DNA of 64,000 bases from CAVTWY01 sp963738575 (GCA_963738575.1 CAVTWY010000001.1:496001-560000), one strand, 5' to 3'. Counted from the stretch's first letter, positions 52,758-61,725 are shown. Notes: a model not told the origin generated them from the letters alone. A program made the numbers and translations.

Positions 52758-53075
52758 GTGCCGAATACCCGACTCATCGTGATTGCCATGGCCGCGGCAT
52801 GGGCTGGTGGATTGCTGCCCGGTTGCGCAAGCGTCGGTGAGCAACAAAGCATGGCGGAGTACCTGGACGACACGGCGCTAACCCGTCAGGTGCAATCGCG
52901 GTTGGTGAACGACGCCCGGGCTCGGTCCATTGCCATCACGGTTGAAACCATCGGTCGAGTGGTGGTGCTGACGGGCGCTGTGCAATCGCAGGCTGACAAG
53001 GCCCACGCCGAGGGCGTGGTGCGCGCAACGCCAGGTGTTAACGCCGTTCGCAACAACCTTGTGATCCGGCCGTGA
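52758..53075 (+). CDS. BON-domain lipoprotein
   Basis: 105 residues from a GTG at 52758, chosen because GGAGGTGGA lies seven bases upstream and the product then begins with a clean lipoprotein signal (VIAMAAAWAGGLLPGCAS, lipobox LPGC). One BON domain follows (TRQVQSRLVNDARARSIAITVETIGRVVVLTGAVQSQADKAHAEGV, with the core VVLTGAVQSQADK). It resembles OsmY/DolP-type proteins that bind phospholipid in the periplasm. Its stop overlaps the guanine deaminase GTG by four bases. Confidence 0.85.
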   Translation: MPNTRLIVIAMAAAWAGGLLPGCASVGEQQSMAEYLDDTALTRQVQSRLVNDARARSIAITVETIGRVVVLTGAVQSQADKAHAEGVVRATPGVNAVRNNLVIRP

Positions 53076-54403
53076 CAGGGTTGTCGCAATCCAATGAGCG
53101 CATTGCGATTGCAGCCGACCTGCTGGATTTTTCGAGTGCGCCGTCGCGGCATCCTGCGCCCATTGCGCTGCATACCGCCGCAGAAGTGGATGGTGTTCGT
53201 TGGCGCCCGGCTCATTGGTTGCTAGTCGATGCAGGTCGCATCGTGGGCGTTCAGACGGACGAGCCACCCGGCGCTTTCAGGCGCATCGATCACCGTGGCC
53301 GGCTGCTGACGCCAGGTTTCATCGACACCCACGTGCACATGCCGCAGCTGGGCGTCATTGCAAGCCACGGCGCCCAGTTGCTCGACTGGCTGGAGCGGTA
53401 CACCTATCCTGCAGAAATGGCCTACGCCAATCCAGAGGTGGCTGCCCTGGGGGCGGCACAGTTTTTGGATGCATTGTTGGCGCATGGAACCACGGCTGCG
53501 ATGGTTTTCCCCACGGTGCACCGGATCTCGGTGGATGCACTGTTTGAGGCCGCGCGCCTGCGCAACATGCGCATCATCGCGGGCAAATGCTTGATGGACC
53601 GCAACGCCCCCGACGGGCTGCGTGACGACGTGGTACGCGCGGAGCACGATTGCCGCGCCTTGATCGAGGCCTGGCACCAACGCGGCCGTGCGCACTACGC
53701 CATGACAGTGCGCTTTGCACCCACCAGCACGTCGCAACAGCTGGCGATGGCGGCCCGCGTGCTGGACGATCACCCGAGTGTGGGGTTTCAAACCCACCTG
53801 GCAGAGAACCACGACGAAATCGCCTGGGTGCGGTCGCTTTACCCTCAAGCAAGAAGTTATCTGGATGTTTACGCCAGCCATGGCCTTCTGCGTGGGCGCG
53901 GGGTGTTTGCGCACGGCATCTGGTTGGATGCAAGCGACCGCCAAGCGCTGGCGCAGGCGGGGGCCACGGTGGCCCACTGCCCTTCATCGAATTTATTCTT
54001 GGGCAGCGGTGCGATGGACTGGCGATTGTTGCAAGACGATGGTGTGAATGTGGTGTTGGCCAGCGACGTGGGCGGGGGCACCAGCTTGTCCATGCTGCGG
54101 ACCATGGCCGATGCTTACCGCGTGCAGGCCATGCACGGACACCGCGTGGGTGTTTGGGAAGCATTGCACGCGTGCACGTTGGGCGCGGCCGTGGCACTGA
54201 ACGCGGCAGACGAGATCGGTACGCTGGCGGTGGGTCAAACCGCCGATGTTTGCATCTGGGATGTGGCTGTTGGGCCGGTCGCCCAGCAGCGCGACAACCT
54301 CGCGCGTGACCTTCACGAACGCTTGTTTGCCTGGATGATGATGGGTGACGAGCGCAACCTGGTGGCGACCTTCGTGGCGGGGCATTTGCGGTATGGCCGG
54401 TAA
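53072..54403 (+). CDS. guaD: Guanine deaminase
   Basis: 443 residues from the GTG at 53072, overlapping the preceding stop. Amidohydrolase metal ligands are visible: TPGFIDTHVHMPQLGVI (H-x-H), QTHLAENHDEIAWV, FAHGIWLDASDR and LASDVGGGTSLSM (Asp). The HMPQ and HLAEN patterns, with ARSYLDVY, are typical of bacterial GuaD. It hydrolyses guanine to xanthine and ammonia in the cytoplasm. It is followed by a purine-type ABC importer and an adenine-deaminase-like gene, so the whole run looks like a purine-scavenging locus. Confidence 0.94.
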   Translation: MTGLSQSNERIAIAADLLDFSSAPSRHPAPIALHTAAEVDGVRWRPAHWLLVDAGRIVGVQTDEPPGAFRRIDHRGRLLTPGFIDTHVHMPQLGVIASHGAQLLDWLERYTYPAEMAYANPEVAALGAAQFLDALLAHGTTAAMVFPTVHRISVDALFEAARLRNMRIIAGKCLMDRNAPDGLRDDVVRAEHDCRALIEAWHQRGRAHYAMTVRFAPTSTSQQLAMAARVLDDHPSVGFQTHLAENHDEIAWVRSLYPQARSYLDVYASHGLLRGRGVFAHGIWLDASDRQALAQAGATVAHCPSSNLFLGSGAMDWRLLQDDGVNVVLASDVGGGTSLSMLRTMADAYRVQAMHGHRVGVWEALHACTLGAAVALNAADEIGTLAVGQTADVCIWDVAVGPVAQQRDNLARDLHERLFAWMMMGDERNLVATFVAGHLRYGR

Positions 54404-55934
54404 CGCCCAGTCCGCCGATGCAGCCGAGGGCTCGCCACCAGCGCGCTTGGAGCTTCGTGGCATCAGCAAACAGTACCCAGGCGTCAAGGCCAATGACAGC
54501 GTGTCGCTGAGCGTGGCACCCGGTGAAATTCATGCCGTGCTGGGTGAAAATGGTGCAGGCAAATCCACCTTGATGAAGATCGTCTACGGGGCGGTGCAAC
54601 CCGACGCAGGGACCGTGCTGATCGACGGCCAAGTGGCGACCATGCGGTCACCCCACGACGCTCGCGCTTTGGGCGTTGCGATGGTTTATCAACACCTGTC
54701 TTTGTTTGAATCGTTGACGGTGGCGCAAAACGTTTGGCTGGGGCTCGATGAGCGCACCGATCTGGTCAGTGTGGTCGAGCGCATCCGTGCCAAGGCAGCC
54801 GTTTACGGGCTTGACGTCGAGCCCAACCGCCCCGTGCACGCCTTGTCGGTGGGCGAGCGGCAGCGCGTCGAAATCGTGCGGGCGCTGCTTACCCAGCCGC
54901 GCGTGTTGATACTCGACGAGCCGACGTCGGTGCTAACGCCTCAAGCGGTGCAAACGCTGTTTGAAACCCTGCGGCAACTGGCACGCGAGGGGTGCGCGAT
55001 CCTTTACATCAGCCACAAGCTGGATGAGATTCGTGCGCTGTGCCACCGTTGCACAGTTCTGCGAGGGGGCCGGGTCACTGGCGTGGTCACCCCAGCCCAA
55101 GAGAGCAACGCGTCGTTGTCGCGATTGATGATCGGCGAAGAGCCCAAACCCTTGGTGCATCGATCGGTGGCCCCGGGTCGGCTCGCGTTGGCGGTGCGTG
55201 GGTTGTCACTGCCACCCCAAACCTTGCATGGCGTGGCACTGGAGGGTGTGTCGTTCGATGTGCATGCGGGCGAAGTGCTGGGTTTGGCAGGGGTGTCGGG
55301 CAGCGGCCAGCAGGCGCTTCTGGCGGCCCTGTCGGGCGAAGACCTGCGTGCACCCCGGGGTGCGATCGAACTGTTGGGCAGCGATGTCAGCCGCGAGGGC
55401 CCAAGCGCACGCCGGGCCCGCGGCTTGCACGTGGTGCCGGAGGAGCGCCTGGGTCGTGGCGCTGTGCCATCCCTGTCGCTGTCTCTGAACACCTTGCTGA
55501 CGCGCCAGGGGCCGGTGCGCAAAGGGGGCTGGATCGATGGCCGAGCCAGTGCGGCGCTGGCAAGCCACATCATCAGCCGTTTCAAAGTCAAAGCCCCTGG
55601 CCCCCACACGCTGGCCCAGAGCTTGTCGGGCGGCAATCTGCAAAAATTCATCATGGGCCGTGAGATTGACGCCCAACCCAAGGTCTTCATCGTGGCGCAG
55701 CCCACTTGGGGCGTCGATGTCGGCGCTGCCGCACAGATTCGCGCCGAGATTTTGGCGCTGCGCGACACCGGTTGCGCCGTGCTCTTGATCAGCGAAGAGC
55801 TGGACGAGTTGTTTGAGCTGAGCGACCGGATGGTGGTGATGGCGCGAGGGCGCCTGAGCGCGAGCGTCAAACGTCAAGACGCTACGGCGCAGCAAGTGGG
55901 GGCCTGGATGGCGGGGTTGTTTGACCATGTTTAA
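54393..55934 (+). CDS. ABC importer ATP-binding protein (two ATPase domains), BMP/purine type
   Basis: 513 residues from the ATG at 54393, overlapping guaD by 11 bases. The first nucleotide-binding domain has LGENGAGKSTLMKIVYG (Walker A), LSVGERQRVEIVRALL (signature) and LILDEPTSVL (Walker B). The second has the degenerate loop GVSGSGQQALLAAL and LSGGNLQKFIMGREI. This fused layout belongs to sugar/nucleoside-type importers (YufO, RbsA). Paired with two permeases and a BMP-family binding protein, the substrate is most likely a purine base or nucleoside. Confidence 0.92.
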   Translation: MAGNAQSADAAEGSPPARLELRGISKQYPGVKANDSVSLSVAPGEIHAVLGENGAGKSTLMKIVYGAVQPDAGTVLIDGQVATMRSPHDARALGVAMVYQHLSLFESLTVAQNVWLGLDERTDLVSVVERIRAKAAVYGLDVEPNRPVHALSVGERQRVEIVRALLTQPRVLILDEPTSVLTPQAVQTLFETLRQLAREGCAILYISHKLDEIRALCHRCTVLRGGRVTGVVTPAQESNASLSRLMIGEEPKPLVHRSVAPGRLALAVRGLSLPPQTLHGVALEGVSFDVHAGEVLGLAGVSGSGQQALLAALSGEDLRAPRGAIELLGSDVSREGPSARRARGLHVVPEERLGRGAVPSLSLSLNTLLTRQGPVRKGGWIDGRASAALASHIISRFKVKAPGPHTLAQSLSGGNLQKFIMGREIDAQPKVFIVAQPTWGVDVGAAAQIRAEILALRDTGCAVLLISEELDELFELSDRMVVMARGRLSASVKRQDATAQQVGAWMAGLFDHV

Positions 55935-57003
55935 GCTTGAACCAAGACCCGCACCGTCGCGATGGATGGTTTTTTTGTCGCCGTTGATGGCGATGCTGCT
56001 CACGGTGTTGATCGGCATGGCGCTTTTTAGCGCGCTGGGCAAAGATCCGTTGATGGGCATGCGCATGTTCTTTTGGGAGCCCATCAAAAACGCCTACGGC
56101 TGGAGCGAAATCACCGTCAAGGCAACGCCCTTACTGTTGATCGCCTTGGGGCTTGCCTTGGCTTTTCGCGCCAACGTGTGGAACATCGGTGCCGAGGGCC
56201 AGTACATCTTGGGCGCCGTGTTTGCAGGCGGTGTGGCCATGCACGCCACGCCCGACAGCCCCCGCGCCATCGTGCTGGTGGTGTTGCTGGCGGGGGTGCT
56301 GGGCGGCATGCTGTGGGCTGGCATCGTGGCGTGGTTGCGCGACCGTTTTCATGCCAATGAAATCTTGGTGAGTTTGATGCTCGTCTATGTGGCTGAAATG
56401 GTGCTGGGCTACTTGGTGTATGGCCCCTGGAAAGACCCCCAAGGTTTTAACTTTCCACAGACGGTGACTTTTGCCACGAGCACCCAAGTACCCAAGCTCG
56501 TGCCGGGATTGCGCATGAACGTGGGTGTGATCGTGGCGTTGTTGAGCGTGGTGCTGATGAGCCTCTTCATGTTTCGCACCCTGCGGGGCTTGCAAGCGCA
56601 GGTGGGCGGCTTGGCGCCTGCGGCGGCCAGCTACGCCGGCTTCAGTGCGCGCGGCAACCTGTGGACGGTGCTGCTGGTGTCAGGCGGCTTTGCGGGGTTG
56701 GCGGGCGCACTGGAGGCGGTTGGGCCGCTGGGCCAGCTAACGCCTTATGTGCCTGCAGGCTACGGCTTTGCCGCCATCATCGTGGCTTTTGTGGGCCGCT
56801 TGCACCCAGTGGGCATCGTGTTTGCAGCGGTGTTGATGAGCATGCTGGTGATCGGTGGCGAATTGGCGCAATCGCGCATGCAGTTGCCCAAGTCGGTGAC
56901 CGGCGTCTTTCAGGGGTTGCTGCTGTTTTGCCTGTTGGCCTTTGACACACTCATCCATCACCGCCTGCGGCGCATTCGCAAGGCCACGGCGGACGAGGTT
57001 TGA
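55927..57003 (+). CDS. ABC importer permease 1, BMP/purine type
   Basis: 358 residues from the ATG at 55927, overlapping the ATPase gene by eight bases. About eight to ten membrane helices. KATPLLLIALGLALAFRANVWNIGAEGQY is the family signature (FRANVWNIGAEGQ), and AGYGFAAIIVAFVGRLHPVGIV is the late conserved region, as in YufP/NupP. It forms a heterodimeric channel with the next gene. Stop overlaps the next start by one base. Confidence 0.92.
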   Translation: MFKLEPRPAPSRWMVFLSPLMAMLLTVLIGMALFSALGKDPLMGMRMFFWEPIKNAYGWSEITVKATPLLLIALGLALAFRANVWNIGAEGQYILGAVFAGGVAMHATPDSPRAIVLVVLLAGVLGGMLWAGIVAWLRDRFHANEILVSLMLVYVAEMVLGYLVYGPWKDPQGFNFPQTVTFATSTQVPKLVPGLRMNVGVIVALLSVVLMSLFMFRTLRGLQAQVGGLAPAAASYAGFSARGNLWTVLLVSGGFAGLAGALEAVGPLGQLTPYVPAGYGFAAIIVAFVGRLHPVGIVFAAVLMSMLVIGGELAQSRMQLPKSVTGVFQGLLLFCLLAFDTLIHHRLRRIRKATADEV

Positions 57004-57926
57004 TGATGAATGAAATTGCACTGCTCTTGGCGGCCACGCTCAACGCCGGCACCGTGTTGGCATTGGCCGCGCTGGGTTTGCTGATCAACGAGCGCGCGGG
57101 TGTGGTCAACTTGGGTGCCGAGGGCATCATGCTTTGTGCAGCCGTGGCTGGTTTTGCGGCGGCTGTGCACACGGGCAGTGATTGGGTGGCTTTGGGCGCT
57201 GGTGCAGTTGCGGGGGCCTTGCTGGCGGCCTTGTTTGGGGTGTTGGTGATCTGGCTCAACACCAACCAGTACGCCACCGGGTTGGCGTTGACGCTGTTCG
57301 GCGCTGGTTTTTCGGCGTTCATAGGTCAGCCCTACACGCGCGAGCAGTTGGGTGCGCGGCCCAGTTACGACATTCCTGTTTTGTCCGATTTGCCCTTTGT
57401 GGGCCCGATGCTCTTCAAACAACACCCGATGGTGTGGGTGACGGTCGCGCTCGCGCTGGGGCTCACCTTGTGGCTGGCCAAGTCCAAGCGGGGCTTGGTG
57501 TTGCGGGCGGTGGGTGAATCACCCGAATCAGCGCACGCGCTGGGCTACCCAGTGAGGCGCATCCGCATGGCAGCCGTGATGGTGGGCGGGGCGTTGTGCG
57601 GCGTCGCGGGCAGCTATTTGTCGGTGGTTTACACGCCGCTGTGGGTCGAAGGCATGGTGGCAGGCAAGGGTTGGATCGCTTTGGCTTTGACTGCCTTTGC
57701 CACGTGGCGCCCGGGGCGCGTGTTGTTGGGTGCCTATTTGTTCGGTGGCGTCACCATGTTGCAGTTTCACCTGCAGGGGCAGGGCGTTGATGTTCCCAGC
57801 CAGTTCTTGACGATGCTGCCTTACCTTGCGACCATCTTGGTGCTTGTTTTGATCTCGAGCAACGCTGCTTGGATTCGCGCCAACATCCCGGCCTCCTTGG
57901 GGAAACCCTTCAATCCGTCGGCCTGA
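57003..57926 (+). CDS. ABC importer permease 2, BMP/purine type
   Basis: 307 residues from the ATG at 57003 (a second ATG follows at 57006). LLINERAGVVNLGAEGIMLCAAVAGF is the signature of the YufQ/NupQ permease; VGESPESAHALGYPVRRIR is a cytoplasmic coupling region, and GMVAGKGWIALALTAFATWRPGRVLLGAYLFGG follows (core GKGWIALALTAFATWRP). About eight membrane helices. It completes the inner-membrane part of the importer; the binding lipoprotein begins 53 bases later. Confidence 0.92.
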   Translation: MMNEIALLLAATLNAGTVLALAALGLLINERAGVVNLGAEGIMLCAAVAGFAAAVHTGSDWVALGAGAVAGALLAALFGVLVIWLNTNQYATGLALTLFGAGFSAFIGQPYTREQLGARPSYDIPVLSDLPFVGPMLFKQHPMVWVTVALALGLTLWLAKSKRGLVLRAVGESPESAHALGYPVRRIRMAAVMVGGALCGVAGSYLSVVYTPLWVEGMVAGKGWIALALTAFATWRPGRVLLGAYLFGGVTMLQFHLQGQGVDVPSQFLTMLPYLATILVLVLISSNAAWIRANIPASLGKPFNPSA

Positions 57927-57979
57927 CGGAGTTTGATAATCTTGATGTGTCCATTTGTGATTTTTGGGGAGTTCTGCTG

Positions 57980-59144
57980 ATGAACAGCTTGGTACGTTCG
58001 AAGTCGTTGGCGCTTGGCGCCTCCATGGCAACTGTGATGGCGCTGATGGCGTGTGGCAAGACCGAGGCTCCCAAGCCTGCGCCAGTGGTGGCTGCACCGG
58101 CGTCGGCCGCCGCGCCTGCGGCCCCACCCAAGCCCGAGCCGCTCAAAATTGCATTCGCCTACGTGGGGCCGGTGGGCGATGCGGGTTGGACCTTTGCGCA
58201 TGACAACGCACGCAAGGCCATCGAAGCCGAGTTTGGCGACAAGATCAAAACCAGTTTTGTTGAGAACGTGCCCGAATCAGCCGATGCCGAGCGCGTGATC
58301 CGCGAAATGGCCAGCAGCGGCGCCAAGCTGGTGTTTGGCACCACGTTTGGCTACATGGACCCCATGCTCAAAGTGGCGGGCGACTTTAAGGACGTCAAGT
58401 TTGAACACGCCACCGGGTTCAAGACGTCTGAAAACGTGCGCACCTACGACAGCCGCACCTACGAAGGGGCCGTACATGGCCGGCGTGATTGCGGGCAAGC
58501 TCACCAAGAGCAACACGCTGGGTGTGGTGGGCTCCATCCCCATCCCCGAGGTGATTCGCAACATCAACACCTTCACCATGGGTGCCCAAAGTGTCAACCC
58601 CAAGATCAAAACCAAGGTGGTGTGGATCGGCAAGTGGTTTGACCCCCCCAAAGAAGGCGAAGCCGCGCAAAGCTTGATCAATCAAGGCGCCGACATCCTG
58701 TTTCAGAACACCGACTCGGGCGCCGTGCTGCAAACTGCCGAAAAGAACAAAAAGCTGGCCTTCGGTTGGGACAGCGACATGAGCCATCTCGCCAAAGAAG
58801 CTCACCTGGGTTCGGCCATCATCAACTGGGCGCCGTACTACAAGGCTGCCGTCAATCAAGCGCTGGACGGCACCTGGAAGACGCATCAAGTGTGGTGGGG
58901 CGTCAAAGAGGGCGCCATCGACATGGTGAGCCTTTCGGACAAAGTACCAGCTGACACCAAGGCTCAGATCGAAAAAATCAAAGCCGGCTTGAAGGACGGC
59001 AGCTTTCATCCTTGGAAGGGCCCCGTAACCGGCCAGGATGGCAAGCTGGTGGTTGAAAAGGACGCGGTGCCCAACGACAAGTTCATGCTCGGCATCAACT
59101 TCTACGTCAAGGGTGTCGATGGCAAAGTGCCCACGGGCAAGTAG
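57980..59144 (+). pseudogene. BMP-family substrate-binding lipoprotein, broken by one extra base
   Basis: Starts at the ATG 57980 with GGGGAG upstream. The N-terminus is a lipoprotein signal ending LMAC-G, then a P/A-rich linker and the BMP domain (IAFAYVGPVGDAGWTFAHDNARKA, core YVGPVGDAGWTF). The frame shifts near 58467-58472: deleting one base from GGGGCCG restores TYEGAYMAGVIAGKLTKSN and gives a 387-residue protein. The rest (QNTDSGAVLQTAEKNKKLAFGWDSDMS, core NTDSGAVLQTA) is intact to 59144. BMP proteins bind nucleosides or purine bases. The remainder is well conserved, so a sequencing error is as likely as a real mutation. Confidence 0.86.
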
Positions 59145-59153
59145 CGTTGGCCC

Positions 59154-60176
59154 ATGGCTGATTTGAAAGCCCTGCTTGGCAAGATGCCCAAGGCGGAGTT
59201 GCATGTTCACATCGAAGGCACCCTCGAGCCCGAGTTGGCCTTCACCTTGGCCAAGCGCCACGGCGTGACGCTGCCGCACGCATCGGTGGAGGCGCTGCGT
59301 GCCGCCTACGAGTTTGACGATCTGCAGAGTTTTTTGGATTTGTATTACGCGGGTGCCAGCGTGCTGGTGACCGAGCAAGATTTTTTTGATTTGACGTGGG
59401 CTTACTTGCAGCGCGCTGCGGCCGACAACGTTGTTCACGCTGAGATCTTTTTTGACCCTCAAACCCACACCGAACGCGGCGTGGCCATGAGCACGGTGAT
59501 CGGGGGCATTCGGCGGGCTTGCGACCAAGCACGCACCGAGTGGGGGCTCTCGACACTGCTCATCCTTTGCTTCTTGCGCCATTTGGATGAGGCCAGCGCC
59601 TTCAACACGTTGGAGGCCGCGCTGCCCTACCGGGAGCACTTCGTGGGCGTGGGCCTGGACAGTGGTGAGCAGGGCAACCCACCCGAGAAGTTCACCCGCG
59701 TGTTTGCCAAGGCGCGACAGCTGGGGTTTCGCTTGGTGGCGCACGCGGGCGAAGAGGGGCCGGCTGTCTACATCGAGAGCGCGCTGGACGTGCTCAAGGT
59801 GGAGCGCATCGACCATGGCGTGCGTTGTGTGGAGAGTGACGCCCTGGTTCGGCGTTTGGCCGCTTCACGCATGCCGCTCACGGTTTGCCCGCTGAGCAAC
59901 ACCAAGTTGCGCGTCTTTCAGCGCATGCAAGACCATACCTTGCCCGCGCTGCTGGCGCGTGGCTTGTGCGTTACGGTGAACAGTGACGATCCCGCTTATT
60001 TTGGAGGTTACGTTAACGCCAACTTTTTAGCTCTTTTTGACGCCCATCCATCGACCTTGGGCGTGGCGCAAGCGCGGCAGTTGGCGTTGAACAGTTTTGA
60101 GGCGAGCTTCGTGGACGATGCGACCAAAGCGCAATGGCGGCAGCGGCTGGACGCTTGTTGGGCAACGCATGCTTGA
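59154..60176 (+). CDS. Adenine deaminase-like enzyme of the adenosine deaminase family
   Basis: 340 residues, nine bases after the binding protein. Metal and catalytic motifs: AELHVHIEGTLEPEL (H-x-H), VAHAGEEGPAVY (His/Glu), RIDHGVR, and TVNSDDPAYFGGYV. The patterns FFDPQTHTERG, LCFLRHL and SDDPAYFGGY are those I recall of the adenine deaminases of this fold (Pseudomonas PA0148 group, yeast Aah1) rather than true adenosine deaminases. It would convert adenine to hypoxanthine. Automatic annotation often says 'adenosine deaminase (Add)'. Together with guaD and the importer it forms a purine-scavenging locus. Confidence 0.87.
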   Translation: MADLKALLGKMPKAELHVHIEGTLEPELAFTLAKRHGVTLPHASVEALRAAYEFDDLQSFLDLYYAGASVLVTEQDFFDLTWAYLQRAAADNVVHAEIFFDPQTHTERGVAMSTVIGGIRRACDQARTEWGLSTLLILCFLRHLDEASAFNTLEAALPYREHFVGVGLDSGEQGNPPEKFTRVFAKARQLGFRLVAHAGEEGPAVYIESALDVLKVERIDHGVRCVESDALVRRLAASRMPLTVCPLSNTKLRVFQRMQDHTLPALLARGLCVTVNSDDPAYFGGYVNANFLALFDAHPSTLGVAQARQLALNSFEASFVDDATKAQWRQRLDACWATHA

Positions 60177-60239
60177 CCATGGCGGCATGAGGGCTTTCTG
60201 AAGGCGCTTGGCACGGCCCGCAGCAAGCTGCCCGGGTTT

Positions 60240-60267
60240 GTGACAACATCGCTGTCTGCAAAATAAT
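60240..60267 (+). promoter_or_regulatory. Sigma-70 promoter of the orphan lipoprotein gene
   Basis: GTGACA at 60240-60245 (one mismatch to TTGACA), 16-base spacer, AATAAT at 60262-60267 (one mismatch to TATAAT). It lies 20 bases before the ATG and is followed by TAGGAGA, a good ribosome-binding site. One of the best -35/-10 pairs seen in the window, suggesting strong, independent expression. Confidence 0.68.
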
Positions 60268-60287
60268 CCCTTTTTTAGGAGACTCTG

Positions 60288-61004
60288 ATGTTCAAACGCT
60301 TTGCCTTGTCGCTCACCGCCGTAGGCTCTGCCGTCCTTCTGGCTGCCTGTGCCTCACAGACTTCGTCGGCACCGGCGGCGGCTGCCACGGGCCCCATGAG
60401 CTTTTTCATCACCAGCGTGGGCAGCGGCAAGGGTGCCGATCTGGGCGGCATCAATGGCGCCGATGCGCACTGCCAAAAGCTCGGTGCCGCAGCCGGGGCT
60501 GGCGCCAAGTCGTGGCGCGCCTACTTGAGCGTGCCGGGCACGTTCCCCACCGCAGCCACCACCACGGCAGCGGCCAATCCAGGTGTGCCCGCCATTCACG
60601 CGCGTGACCGCATTGGCAAAGGCCCTTGGTTCAGTGCCAAGGGCACGCTTGTGGCGCGCGACATTGCCCACCTGCACAACGGCAACAACCTGGGCAAAGA
60701 AACCGCCCTGGACGAGCGCGGCAACGTGGTGAAAGGCCGTGGTGACACACCCAACGAGCATGACATCCTGACGGGCACCCGCAGCGATGGCACGGCCTTT
60801 GCGCCGCAAACCGACACCACGTGCAAGGCGTGGACCAGCAGCACCGACGGTTCGGCCATCGTGGGGCACCACGATCGCATGGGCCCGAACGCAGACAATT
60901 GGGCCAAGAGCTGGAACTTCTCGCACCAGTCGGCTGGCTGCAGCCAAGAAGCTTTGGTACGCACGGGCGGGTCGGGCCGCTTGTACTGCTTTGCGACCAA
61001 CTGA
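60288..61004 (+). CDS. Lipoprotein with collagen NC10/endostatin- or lectin-like domain
   Basis: 238 residues. Signal peptide with lipobox LLAAC-A (residues about 17-21). The mature domain begins MSFFITSVGSGKGADLGGINGADAHCQKLG (core GKGADLGGINGADAHC), with SWRAYLSVPG, ARDRIGKGPWFSAKG, LTGTRSDGTAF, CKAWTSSTDGSAIVGHHDRMG and GRLYCFATN. The A-D-x-x-C, W-x-A and C-terminal C patterns resemble the endostatin/C-type-lectin fold found in a group of bacterial lipoproteins. Four cysteines in the mature part probably form two disulfides. No function known; it is transcribed alone, with its own promoter and terminator. Confidence 0.82.
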   Translation: MFKRFALSLTAVGSAVLLAACASQTSSAPAAAATGPMSFFITSVGSGKGADLGGINGADAHCQKLGAAAGAGAKSWRAYLSVPGTFPTAATTTAAANPGVPAIHARDRIGKGPWFSAKGTLVARDIAHLHNGNNLGKETALDERGNVVKGRGDTPNEHDILTGTRSDGTAFAPQTDTTCKAWTSSTDGSAIVGHHDRMGPNADNWAKSWNFSHQSAGCSQEALVRTGGSGRLYCFATN

Positions 61005-61020
61005 CATTCAAGTTGTGAGG

Positions 61021-61055
61021 GGCAGGGCGCCGACCAACGGCGCCCTGCCTGTTTT
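61021..61055 (+). terminator. Intrinsic terminator after the lipoprotein gene
   Basis: A 12-base GC-rich stem, GGCAGGGCGCCG (61021-61032) with CGGCGCCCTGCC (61038-61049), five-base loop, followed by TGTTTT. It ends just before the convergent rhomboid stop codon. Confidence 0.85.
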
Positions 61056-61677
61056 ACCCCAAGCCAAACGTTGGTTTTGACACCTTGTCCAAGAAGTAGC
61101 CCCAAGCGCGAGGCTCAATCAGCAGGGTGGCAACCAAACCAAAAGCGGCACCCCACAAATGTGCGCTGTGGTTGACGTTGTCGCCACCGCGGCGGTCCAT
61201 CCAAATCGAGTACCCCACGTACATCACGGCGTACACGATGGCGGGCATGGGGATGAAGAACACCAAGATCACCGACCACGGTGAAAAAAGGATGTAGCTG
61301 AACAGCACCGCCGACACGGCCCCCGATGCCCCCAGGCTGCGGTAGTTTCTGTCAGTTCTGTGGCGAAGGTAGGTTGGCAAGATGGCAATGACGATGGCCA
61401 GCAGGTAAAACAGCAAGAACCCAACGTAACCCACGCGCTGCACAAAGATGGCCTCCACCACGCCGCCAAAAAAGAACAGCGTGATCATGTTGAACAGCAG
61501 GTGCGGCATGTCGCCGTGAATGAAGCCGTGGGTGAGCAGCCGGTCCCACTGGTTGTGGCGCTGGATGGCCGGCGGCCACAAGATCAGCCGCTCCAGCAGT
61601 GGCGGTTGCTTGAAAGCAAACCAAGACACCAAAGCGGTGATGGCGATGAGGGCGTAGGTGACGTAAGGCGTTGGCAT
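61054..61677 (-). CDS. Rhomboid-family intramembrane serine protease
   Basis: 207 residues with six hydrophobic segments. The catalytic Ser is in LGASGAVSAVLF (about residue 119) and the catalytic His in NHSAHLWGAAFG (about 172), the GxSG and H-x-x-G-x-x-x-G patterns of rhomboids. HGFIHGDMPHLLFNMITLFFFGG (core HGDMPHLLFNM) is the L1/TM2 region typical of the family. It cuts transmembrane substrates within the inner membrane; the physiological substrate is unknown. It converges on the lipoprotein gene and lies 48 bases from the insertion sequence. Confidence 0.92.
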   Translation of the reverse strand: MPTPYVTYALIAITALVSWFAFKQPPLLERLILWPPAIQRHNQWDRLLTHGFIHGDMPHLLFNMITLFFFGGVVEAIFVQRVGYVGFLLFYLLAIVIAILPTYLRHRTDRNYRSLGASGAVSAVLFSYILFSPWSVILVFFIPMPAIVYAVMYVGYSIWMDRRGGDNVNHSAHLWGAAFGLVATLLIEPRAWGYFLDKVSKPTFGLG

Positions 61678-61725
61678 GGCACGAGCTTAATGCACGCACC
61701 GATCGAAGGCATGCCCGGTCGGGGG

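Noticed and set aside
58419..59816. 465-residue minus-strand frame across the BMP and deaminase genes
   Set aside because: Shadow of two well-conserved sense genes; it only looks long because the BMP gene is frameshifted.
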